Origin: Gari tellinella | Taxonomy: Eukaryota; Mollusca; Bivalvia; Cardiida; Psammobiidae | Length of the DNA: 64,000 nt | NCBI GenBank assembly: GCA_922989275.2 | Contig: OV277871.1 | Span: forward strand, 33,738,693 to 33,802,692 | Direction: 5' to 3' | Shown here: in pieces, positions 45,175 through 55,900 of the stretch | Position numbering within the stretch: position 1 is the stretch's first letter | How the letters are laid out: every line of letters starts with the position of its first letter | Program-made: the position numbers and the translations under genes | The notes under the pieces: generated by a model | The model's input: the letters and a program-made list of their open reading frames with translations, nothing else | Told to the model about the DNA's origin: nothing | Databases searched by the model: none

Positions 45175-45400
45175 AGTAAACTTGTCATATGTAAACAATG
45201 TAGACCAAGGTGAAAGAGCTCTTAAAGGAATTCTCTGATCAAAGCAGCCTTCACACTAACCCACTTGCCTGATGCCCAGAACAAGTGGTTTCTGATTCGG
45301 ACAAGTGATGTTTAAGTCAGGCAAGTGGTCTGAAAAAACTAAATCAAACATGGACTAGACTTTATTAAAAATTGAATTTGAGTTTTCAGGCAGCAAACTG
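45175..45400. mobile_element. family D relic
   Basis: CATATGTAAACAATGTAGAC, AAAGAGCTCTTAAAGGAATT and CATGGACTAGACTTTATTAA match the D body; the hairpin is largely gone. Confidence 0.45.
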
Positions 45401-45577
45401 TCAGAATGGAGGAAGTGTTTGTTGGGACTCGATTATCTATATGAAACTGGCATACATGGTTTGATGTCGTGTTAAACACACAGTGTCCTAATCTGATTTA
45501 ATAGTTTTGCAAAGCTCTGTATTTTATAATTTTGTGATCAATTGATATATTATAATTGTTTTTCCTCTCTTAATTGA

Positions 45578-45889
45578 GACTGGAAGGTATTTCCAAAGCT
45601 CTTGGGGGCATTCCGTCTGATACTCATGTACAAGGTAGTTGAGATTCTAGTACCAGCTCTACCAACACAAACATTTACCAAACTGTCAAAACCAAGACGA
45701 AACATTAAAGCTACTAAATTTAAAGATAACAGTCCGAATAATATAATTGAAACCCCTCAGTACAGACATTCCTTCTTAATAGACACTATACAGTGGAACA
45801 AACTGCCAGACAGCACAGTGCATACTGGTTCCAGTGTTCTGCCAAGGTTGATAAAATGTGGGGACAATTGTCTCACTAGCCCTCAAAAG
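45578..45889 (+). pseudogene. non-LTR retrotransposon reverse-transcriptase C-terminal relic
   Basis: Read from 45578, the frame gives WKVFPKLLGAFRLILMYKVV, then VPALP, RRNIKATKF and YRHSFLIDTIQWNKLPDST. The order W..L....RL.LMYK, then (Y/F)..SF...T(I/V)..WN.LP, is the usual end of CR1/L2/jockey-type polymerase proteins. It is cut by TGA at 45575 upstream and ends in a normal place; the catalytic domain is absent. Confidence 0.72.
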
Positions 45890-45899
45890 TAGGAGACAT

Positions 45900-46339
45900 T
45901 AGACAAATGATTTTTAACACTAACCTACTCTACATAACAAAATTGGTACCTGTGTCTCTTGATTGGTGAAAATCCTATCAATAACAACACATTACTTCAG
46001 CAGACCCTGCATTAATTAGGCCTCAATGCTCTGTTTATGATCGGAACTGTTGGCATTGGGATTTAAAGTTGTTGTTCAAAAGTTTGTGCTTTTGTCAGTA
46101 AAGGAATTATTCTTTTAGTGTTTAATGCAAATTTTACAGGTTATCCTGTCTTGTTATATTCTAACCACGAATAGTCATGCAGCCAATTTTCAGGAACTTC
46201 CGTTCGATCTTATTTATGCCGATTACCAAGTTGAAGGAGAAATGGTGCTCTCGTTTGTACTCATTCGCCTCGGTACTTTTAAATGTCCTATTCCGCACAT
46301 CTTGAATTTTTTCGCTTTATAAAGACAACAACTCAAAAT
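45900..46339. other. unassigned sequence upstream of CAB39
   Basis: No repeat core or recognised coding segment. Confidence 0.3.
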
Positions 46340-46827
46340 TTGCAAGCGCTTTTTTCTTTCTAGATGATGCATTAGCCATGATTTAGCTCTTCACAAGGAG
46401 ATTTGCGGGAAAAGACATCATGTGCAAGCCGCGTGATCGGAATTAACCAATCCAGTCTAGTTGCTGCTTGAGCACCGGTTATCATAATTTTCTTTTTGTC
46501 ATAATTACACTGCTTTTATTGATTCAGCCCAACAAATTTCGCAGTGACAATTGTCGCATTTAGCCGAAATTTAAGGCAACATTTCTGCGAGAAAATCACG
46601 GCCTTGGCAGAACACTGTGGTTCTGTACTGGCTTTTAAGACAGCCCTACGAGATCATCGCCAATAAAACAGCGTCTCTTCAAATCCGCCGTGTAAACGCC
46701 GTTATAGGATTCTATGACATACTTTATTCAGATTCAGATGTTAGTTTGTATTTGTTTAATTCCCAATTTGGTAATTTCATTTTATTGCTTTACAGTTGCT
46801 GTTGCTACTAGTTAAGTATCAGTATTC
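46340..46827 (+). promoter_or_regulatory. candidate CAB39 5' flank / 5' UTR
   Basis: This roughly 490-bp stretch before the ATG holds no recognised MITE. It has a CCAAT-like string (AACCAATCC) near 46448. No TATA box or CpG-rich block stands out. Promoter activity is inferred only from position. Confidence 0.3.
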
Positions 46828-46941
46828 ATGCCTCTGTTTGGGAAGTCGCAGAAGAGTCCTCAGGACTTGGTCAAGTCCCTGAAGGAGGCACTTGCGGCTT
46901 TGACCAGAGAAACAGGAGAGAAGAAACTGAAACTGGACAAG
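46828..46941 (+). CDS. CAB39: CAB39 coding exon 1
   Basis: It encodes 38 residues, from [15 protein letters not shown] to the K of KLDK. The donor GTATTA follows at 46942 and the intron is phase 0. A pyrimidine tract and TTTACAG end at 46795, 32 bp before the ATG. That could be the acceptor of an intron in the 5' UTR, so an upstream non-coding exon is possible. Confidence 0.94.
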
Positions 46942-49900
46942 GTATTATATAACAAATGGAGGGTTCAACACTAGCTATATGTGTAGTTTAACCTATTACT
47001 CCATAGATATATCTTTTTATGCCTTTGTTTTATTCTTCCACCAAATAAAATAGTTCTACTTAATTCAGCCATGAATATATTTTCTATCTCCTATCAGAAG
47101 GTAGCTTTAAAGGCTGAAAGTATTCTACTTCAACCTAGTTTGAATAGATTCAGTTGTCTCCTGTCTTCAAATCTAAAACAGGCCATGGGGTAATTAATTA
47201 CCAGGTTATTGAACTTAAATCAGTTACTTGTCATGAAACAATTGGCTCTTGTCAATATGTAACTGTAACGTAGTCATCCTAGCGCTTATAGTCAACTCAG
47301 GGAATAAACAACACTAGTTTTAAATGTTGCAGAAAAAATGTAATACAGAAAGCTCCTATACAAAATCATTATCAGTGTTTATCAAGACTAGAACTATTTG
47401 TCTTGAGGCCTGTTTGATTTATTAAAAGTTACCATTTCTTGCAGGCGAGTGAAGATGTGTCGAAGAACCTGGCCAGTATTAAGATTGTGCTGTACGGAAC
47501 AGAGAACTCTGAGCCCCAGACTGATCAGGTGGCCCAGCTAGCCCACGAAATGTATGACAACAATATGTTACACCTCCTGGTCTCAAAGCTCTCCAGGATT
47601 GACTTTGAGGTAAGAATACCAACATAGTAAAACCCCTCTATTACAACCACTAAATAAGGGTTTGTGTGTTGTTTAACTCTTTGAACCCTACTCTAGGCTT
47701 GCTTTTCAAACAGTGTACATGTGAATAGTACACTTGTCCTATACAAACAGTGAAGACCCTGATCAGAGGGCTCCGAAAGGAGCCCTCTGATCAGGTTCTT
47801 CACTGTTTGTCACAATGCCAAAATTGACAAAAACAACCCTTAAAAGTCAGAAATGGACTAGACTAAAATGGAAACTGGAATTTTCCATTTAAAGTTTCAG
47901 GGAGGAAAGAGTTAAGGCAGGTAGCTGCTTAAAGCAAGATGAAATTAAAGCTGAAAGCTATAGGAGACCTTTCTTAAATACCATCAATTATCCTACTTTT
48001 CAATGGTTTCTCTTTTTATAAATTCTCTATATAATATTTAGAGGGGTTTTATTGTATAGTGAAACAACCAGTATGTTGTGAATTGAAGTTTACCATAAAA
48101 TTCTTAAAAATTGGGACACGCTGAATAAATTGTATGTACTGTAGTTATTCTAAAGAACTACAATGTAATTGCTTTTATCCCACAGTAACTTGTCCAGCAG
48201 GTGCAAACTGAATGGCAAACAGTGTTGACCTGATCAGACTGCTTCTGAAGGAGCAGTCTGATCAGGGTCTACACTGTTTGTCCAGGCCAGGCTGTCCCAG
48301 CACTGAAGGTTATTACTGTAACTGGTTGTGTTGGTAACTTACAGGGTCGTAAGGATGTTGCCCAGATCTTCAACAACCTGTTGAGACGACAGATTGGAAC
48401 AAGAGCTCCAACGGTGGAATACCTGTGTTCTAGAGGGGAAATAGTCCTGGAACTTATGAAAGGGTAAATACTTGTAGCCGGGTAGAGATTGTGGTGAAAT
48501 TTTTGAATGGCTATACTGGGTGACTCGGTAGCTCAGTGGTTAGAGCGTTAGCATGGTAAGCCAGAGGTCCTGGGTTTGAGTCCCAGTTGAGTCACAACTT
48601 TTTCACCAAGTTACATTTGGCGCCCAACGTAAACAACCCTTAGGATAGTTTAAATGAAATACATGTAAAAATAAGAAACTCATGGAGTGTTCTTTGAGTA
48701 AGAACTTGTACCGAATTCTTGTGTAGACGGGGTGTGTGTAGCCGGGTAGAGAATATGGTGAAATGGTTAAAATGGCTTTGCTGGGTGACTCTGTAGCTCA
48801 GTGGTTATAGCGGTGGCATGGTAAGGCGCCAGAGGTCCTGGATTTGAGTCCCAGTTGAGTCACAACTTTTTCACCAAGTTACATTTGGCGCCCAATGTAA
48901 ATAACCCTTAGGATAGTTTAAATGAAATAAATGTAACAATAAGAAACTCATGGAGTGTTCTTTGAGTAAGAATTTGTCCCGAATTCTTATGTAGAGGGGG
49001 TGTGTGTAGCCGGGTAGAGATTATGGTGAAATGGTTGAATGGCTTTACTGGGTGACTCGGCAACTCAGTGGTTAGAGCGTTGGCATGGTAAGCCAGAGGT
49101 CCTGGAATTGAGTCCCAGTTGAGTCACAACTTTTTCACCAAGTTACATTTGGCACCCAATGTAAATAACCCTTAGGATAGTTTAAATGAAATAAATGTAA
49201 CAATAAGAAACTCATGGAGTGTTCATTGAGTAAGAATTCGTCCCGAATTCTTATGTAGAGGGGGTGTGTGTAGCCGGGTAGAGATTATGGTGAAATGGTT
49301 GAATGGCTTTACTGGGTGACTCGGTAGCTCAGTGGTTAGAGTGTTGGCATGGTAAGCCAGAGGTCCTGGGTTTGAGTTCCACTTGAGTCACATTTTTTTC
49401 ACCAAGTTACATACTAAAAACCACATCATTCTTTCCATTACTACATTAACGAAGATATTATTCTCTTTCTCATTGAAACACAAATGCATTGCAATAAGAT
49501 GTAGAAAATGTTAAGTTTTAGAATTTTCTAACAATTCATTTGAAACCAAGTCAAAGTGTCACACAATTTAGAAAATCAGATCAGGTGCGGGTTACCCGGC
49601 ATGTGATCTCGCTCCAAACTGTTTGTACTTGGACATAATTAATAATTTTAGCATTTATAAACAGGTTTATTTGAAAAGAATAACTGTTAACGTCGCCTCT
49701 TCTGTATTACCAGTGTAACCCTATAAATTTCTTCACTGTGCTTGTGTTGTTCTGATAATTGATTAGCTCAATGAACCCTAGTTACAGGTATACTAGTAAT
49801 TTACAAACAGTTTACCCAGGGCTCCAGATAAGGGTAGTTTTTCAAAAACTAAAATCTTTATATCTGCATTAAATCCTATGGTGTTACTACTCATTAGAAT

Positions 49901-52900
49901 CTTCTCGAAGAGACGATTCTAACGAGTAGTAGTAACACCATAGAATTGGTGCTGAAATGAGTGAGAAAACATTGAATTTGTTCAGTAAACGATTTCTTAT
50001 ATGGAGCCCTGTTACCTCTTTGGAGTACACTTGTCCTATGAAAACAGTGTAGATCTAGATCAAAAGGATTTGAAGGAGCTCTCTGATTAGGGGTCATTGC
50101 TGGCGGACCATAGTGTTGTGGTAAGGTGTTAGACCGTCTATTCTAGGGTTTTCATTTCGATCCCTGCTAGACATCCTCCTTTGGATGAGACTTTAAGCTG
50201 AGGTCCCATGTACAGGGCTCCAGATAAGGGAGTATTTAAGAAATATATCCTAATTTGGGCATTTATAAGATATATCTTTATTTAATTTTGTGCATTAATC
50301 CCTATGGTGTCACTACTCATTAGAATCGTCTCAAAGGATTTTGGTGCTGTATAAAGAAAAAATGCTGAATTTATTTGGTTTATTCCCTCTTATCTGGAGC
50401 CCCGCATGTATAAGTGCTATGCACTCTTATATATCTCTTTCCTTCATGATAGAAGCACATTACCTCTACCTTCTCTTACACAAATAAGACACCATTAAAT
50501 GTTTATTGCCGCAGCTTCAACTAAGACAAAAGTAAAGCAAAAAATTCTTATATGGCAAATGTAAAATTTATACATGTACAGTCGAAACTTGATAATTCTA
50601 ACTCGCATTAATTAGGTCAAACATACCCATATTTCAAAGTTAAAACGTGGCTAAGCCAAGTTTTAACTTTGAAATACAGATATGTTAGACTTAAACCAGG
50701 CCCACCTATCAAAATTAAACTTATGTAGTACTTGTACAATTGATTTAGGCAAGTTCGAAGTATGGAGTTTCGACTGTACAACCTTGTGTTATTTTTCAGA
50801 TATGAGAAGGCTGAAATAGCTTTGAACTGTGGCATGATGTTGAGAGAGTGCTGTCGGTACGAACAGTTGGCAAAGATTATGCTGCATTCCGATCAATTCT
50901 TCAACTTCTTTGTGTATGTTGAAGTGTCCACTTTCGATGTTGCCTCAGATGCATTTTCTACTTTTAAGGTAAAAAGATGGATGATATGAACCCTTTACCC
51001 CATAGCCTGTTTGTAGTATTGAAGATAGGTGACCACTTAAAGCAAGTTGAAAGTAAAGCAGAATGTGCCTAAAGGCACATTCTGCTTTACTTTCAGCCTG
51101 CTTTAAGCTACATTCTGCCAGGATATAGAAAATACTTCTTATGGTATATATTGACGACAGTTTAAAGTGAAAAGTGGAGCTATTTTCTTTAGGGGAGAAA
51201 TGATGTCTATTAATAAGTAACTTGAGAAAAACAACAGACACCAATTTAAAGCAGATGATATTGCAGCAGTGAAAGTGTAAGACATAATGGTTTTGTTTGG
51301 TGAACATAATATAAGCATTGTTAGCTCACCTGAGCTAGCTCAGGGTGAGCTTTTGCAATCCTTGAATGTCCGGCGTGCGTCGTTCGTCGTCAACAATTTT
51401 AGTGTTTACACTCTAGAGGCCACAATATTTATCCAATCTTTCTCAAACTTGCTCAGATGGTATATTGCCATAAAAGTTTGGATGAGTTTGATTATGGTTG
51501 AAATAGGAAAAATAGGTCATGAGTTATCTACCTTTGAACTGCTGAAAATGCCATATTTAACAGTGTTTACACTCTAGAGACCACAGTATTTATCCAATCT
51601 TTCTAAAACTTGCCCAGATTGTATATGACTATAAGAGTTTGGATGAGTTTGATTTTGGTTGAAATCGGACAAATAGATCAAGAGTAATCTACCTTTGAAT
51701 AGCTGACAATGCCATATTTAACAGTGTTTACACTCTAGAGGCCACAATTTTTATCCAATCTATCTAAAACCTGCTCAGGTTGTAAATGACTATAAGAGTT
51801 CAGATGAGTTTGATTATGGTTGAAATCAGACATATAGGTCTAGAGTTATCTACCTTTAAATTGCTGAAAATGCCATATTTAACGTTATTTACACTCTAGA
51901 GGTCACAAATTTTATCCAATCTTTCTCAAACTTACTCAGGTTGTATATTACCATAAGACTTTGAATGAGTTTAATTATGGTTGTAATCGGATCAATAGGC
52001 TAAAAGTTATCTACCTTTGAATTGCTGAAAATGATATATTTAACAGTGTTTACGCTCTAGAGGCCACAATATTTATCCAAGCTCTCTCAAACTTGCTCAA
52101 ATTGTATATGACCATAAGAGTTTGTAAAAGGGTGATTATGGTTGGATTCGGACAAATAGATCAAGAGATATCTACCTTTGAATTGCTGAAAATGCCATAT
52201 TTTACAGCATTTACACTCTTGCAACTACAGTTTTCAATGGATTTTGATTATACTTGTACACAAAGGATGTAGCTATACGTTCTGGAAGGAGTGCAATTAT
52301 TGTTGAAATGTTATCATTGTTGCAATAGTTACCTGCCCTTGATATACTTGAAAAAGGCTTCATTTCAGTATTGTTTAGGCTCTAGTTATCTGCCTTTGAT
52401 GTACTGTACTATACTACAGTAGGTCGACAAACTTGAATGGATTTAGAATAAAACTGGTGAAATTCAAAGGTAAAGCTATCGGGCTTCATTACAAATGGTG
52501 AGCGATATCAGGGCCTTCAGGCCCTCTTGTTTTAAGGAGGGAATCTTTGTTGGGAAGGCCGTTGTAGGGAGGGAGCACTGTAGTCAAGTCTTACAAATAG
52601 ATTTTAGCTTTAGAAATACTTATTATATAGAGCCATGTTTGTTATTTTCAGGAGTTACTTACTAAGCATAAAATGTTGGCAGCAGACTTCTTGGAAGCTA
52701 ACTACGACAAAGTGTTTGAACAGTACCAGCAATTGTTACACTCTGAAAACTATGTTACTAGAAGACAAGCCCTCAAGGTATTCTATTTCAATATCCAACC
52801 CTCTCAATTATGATGGCAAATTGCTTCATCATTAACCCATTACTTCATAGCCAGTTTTCTAATTTTGAAGACAGATGACCACTTAAAGCAGGTTGAAAGT

Positions 52901-55900
52901 AAAGCAAGAATAAGCCTTAAGGCTTCTTTAACCCTTTCACTCTCAATGACCCTTAAAAGCGCGTTTGCACACAGTTTGGATCCTGATCAGACGCCGGGAA
53001 GCGCGGCATCTAATCAGGACCAAAACTGTTTGACAATCGTTTCGAAAATTCGTCTGTCATATTACCTTAGATATAACTTTGAAACAATAGTGCAGACAAA
53101 AATATTGAAGCAGAAAACACTAAGGCGTTGAAAACTCTTGACAAATATGATCATGAAAGGGTCAGGCAAAATCGGCTAGAAAATAGAAAAAAATTCTTGT
53201 GATACATATTCATGGCTATAAAGGTGGAACTATTTCCACAGAGGTTGAATGAATTAATCACATAAAAAGGCGTATTTATGGGGGAATGGGTTAACCCTTT
53301 CCCCAATAGAAGCGCCTTTTAGCGGATATGATTTATTCTTCCTCTGAAGAATATAGTTCCAATTGAATCAGTAATGAATATGTATTATAGGAAATATTTT
53401 CTATGTTATAGCACATGATAGCTTAAAGCAGGTTGAAAGTAAAGCAGAATGCGCCTTAGGGCGCATTCTGCTTTACTTTCAACCTGCTTTAAGTAGTCAC
53501 CTATCTTAAGTACTAGAAATAGGCTATCAGGTAAAGGGTTAACACTAACAAGTACAGTAGAATCTTTCTATTATGGCCACTGGAAAGAAGGCTGAATGAT
53601 GGTATTGAAGACAGGTGAAAGTAAAACATACAAGCTCCTTCAGGAGCTTTCTGCTCGACTTCCTCTTGCTTTAACCCATTACTCAATAGCCAGTTTCTAG
53701 TTTGGAAGAGAAATACCCACTTAAAGCAGGTTGAAAGTAAAGCAGAATGCGCCTTAAGGCGCATTTTGTTTTACTTTCAGCCTGTTTTAAAAGCTACTAA
53801 CTGCTAGAATCTTGAAAATATTTCTTATAATACATATTCTTGACTGTATGAATTGGAACTATTTTCTTCAGTGGAGGAATAATTCAGAGGCGTAAAAAGG
53901 TGTACTTATGGTGTAAATGGTTGCCGAGTGGTTATAATCACTGTAAACTGACAATCACTTAGCTCCCCATCGCTATGGGTTCGACGCCCAATCTTGGCAG
54001 TATGAATTGTTCATGTGCGGAAGCCTTCTAGCCGGCTTGTAGAAGGTTGGTGGTTGTACCAAGTTACAGATTTGTGACTGAAACAGTGCATAAGTGGCAT
54101 CTGGGGTCTTCATCCACTTATAATTAGCTAGATGCCACAATAATGAAATTTGTCCACCAGATGCTAACTGAATGGCAAACAGCGTAGACACTGATCAGGA
54201 TCTTCACAGGGCTCCAGATAAGAGGGAGTAAACTGAACAAAATTAATGTTTTCTCATTTCGACACAAAATCCTATGGTGTTACTACTCATTAGAATCGTC
54301 TCAAAGAGAAGGTTCTAGTGAGTAGTGACACTATTGGGTTTAATGCAGAAAAAAAGATTTTATTATTTGAAATACTCCCCTTATCTGGAGCTTTGTCTTC
54401 ACTGTTTGCATAGAACATGAGTACTCTTTACTACTACACTATTGAACTAAATGTATTTTGTGTGTGTTTCAGCTATTAGGAGAGCTACTGCTTGACCGGC
54501 ACAACTTCACAATCATGACCCGCTATATCAGCAACCCAGAGAATCTGAAGTTAATGATGAACATGTTGAGGGAGAAGAGTAGAAACATTCAGTTTGAAGC
54601 CTTTCATGTGTTTAAGGTAAGGTTCATACAGACAATTCAGAGCTCCAGATAAGAGGGAGTAAACTGCACTAATCCAACATTTTTTCACTTATTTTAGCAT
54701 CAAATACTATGGTGTTACTTCTCATTAGAATCGTCTCGAAGAGACGATTCTAATGAGTAGTGACACCATAGGGTTTAAAGCAGAAATAAAGATTTTAGTT
54801 TTTGAAATACCCCTCTTATCTGGAGTCCTGACAATTGTTATAATACACAGTGGAGAGGACATTATTCTTTCCCATTTCAATGCAAACAATTTGACTTTAA
54901 ATTCCAGTTTATGATTAAATCTAGTCTACGTTTACATATTTATGGTTAATTTTATGAATGTATTGGAAAATAACAAGCAGTGCAGACCCTGATCAGAGGG
55001 CTCTTAACTATTTGCATAGGACAAATGTACTTTTCACAGGTACACAGTTTGGTAATGATGAGTGTACTAGTTGCTAGGGTTGAATGTGTTGTGGCGTGGC
55101 TTACAAGGATGTAAGAAAAGTTTCTTATGTCTCTGTTAACCCATTACCCTATAACCTGTTTCTAGATTTAAAGATAGATGACAACACTTAAAGATAGATG
55201 ATGACACTTAAAGTAGGTTGAAAGTAAAGCAGAATGGGCCTTAAGGCACATTCTGCTGTACTTTCAGCCTACTTTAAGCTATTATCTGCTAGGTTATAGA
55301 GAATATTTCATATGATACATATTTATGACTGTATAAAAGGGAACTATTTTCTTTAGTGGAGGAATAAGTTACATGCCTAAAAAGGTGTATTTAAGGGGGA
55401 ATGGATTAACAGAAGCTTTAGTTATGATAATCATGGTTATATGAAAGTATTAAATTATTTTCAATCTATATTTCAAGAGTCTGTAAAAATGGTACCACTT
55501 ATTAACCATCATTTAAATATGCTTAAGAAATGATACTTCAGGGCTCCAGATAAGTGGGCGTAAATTGAACAAATCCAGCATTTTCTCACTCAAAACAGCA
55601 TCAAATCCTATGGTGTGACTACTCATTAGAATCGTCTCTTCGAGACAATTCTAATGAGTAGTGACACCATAGGGTTTTATTCAGAAATTAAGATTTTAGT
55701 TTTTGAAATACTCCCCTTATCTGGAGCTCTGATACTTTACTCATTTTGATGAGGGGGAAAATACAGTGTTATCTTCTTTTCAGGTATTTGTTGCCAACCC
55801 GAACAAGCCGAAACCTATTCTTGATATACTGTTGAGGAATAAAGAAAAGTTGGTCGAATTCCTCACCAAGTTTCATACAGATAGGTCAGACGACGAACAA

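Larger units (their letters stand above)
48475..49412 (+). repeat. four-copy tandem array of a ~265-bp tRNA-like unit (intron 3)
   Basis: Units start with TAGCCGGGTAGAGA at 48475, 48739, 49007 and 49271, giving periods of 264, 268 and 264. Each contains a tRNA-like domain, then a TTTTT run, a conserved TTTGGCGCCCAA string (first three units) and an AT-rich spacer. The last unit is truncated. The array begins 11 bp past the exon 3 donor. Confidence 0.88.

Noticed and set aside
48522..48594. Functional tRNA-Thr gene
   Set aside because: GGT anticodon, T-loop change and tandem degenerate copies argue for a tRNA-derived repeat; kept as tRNA-like with modest confidence.
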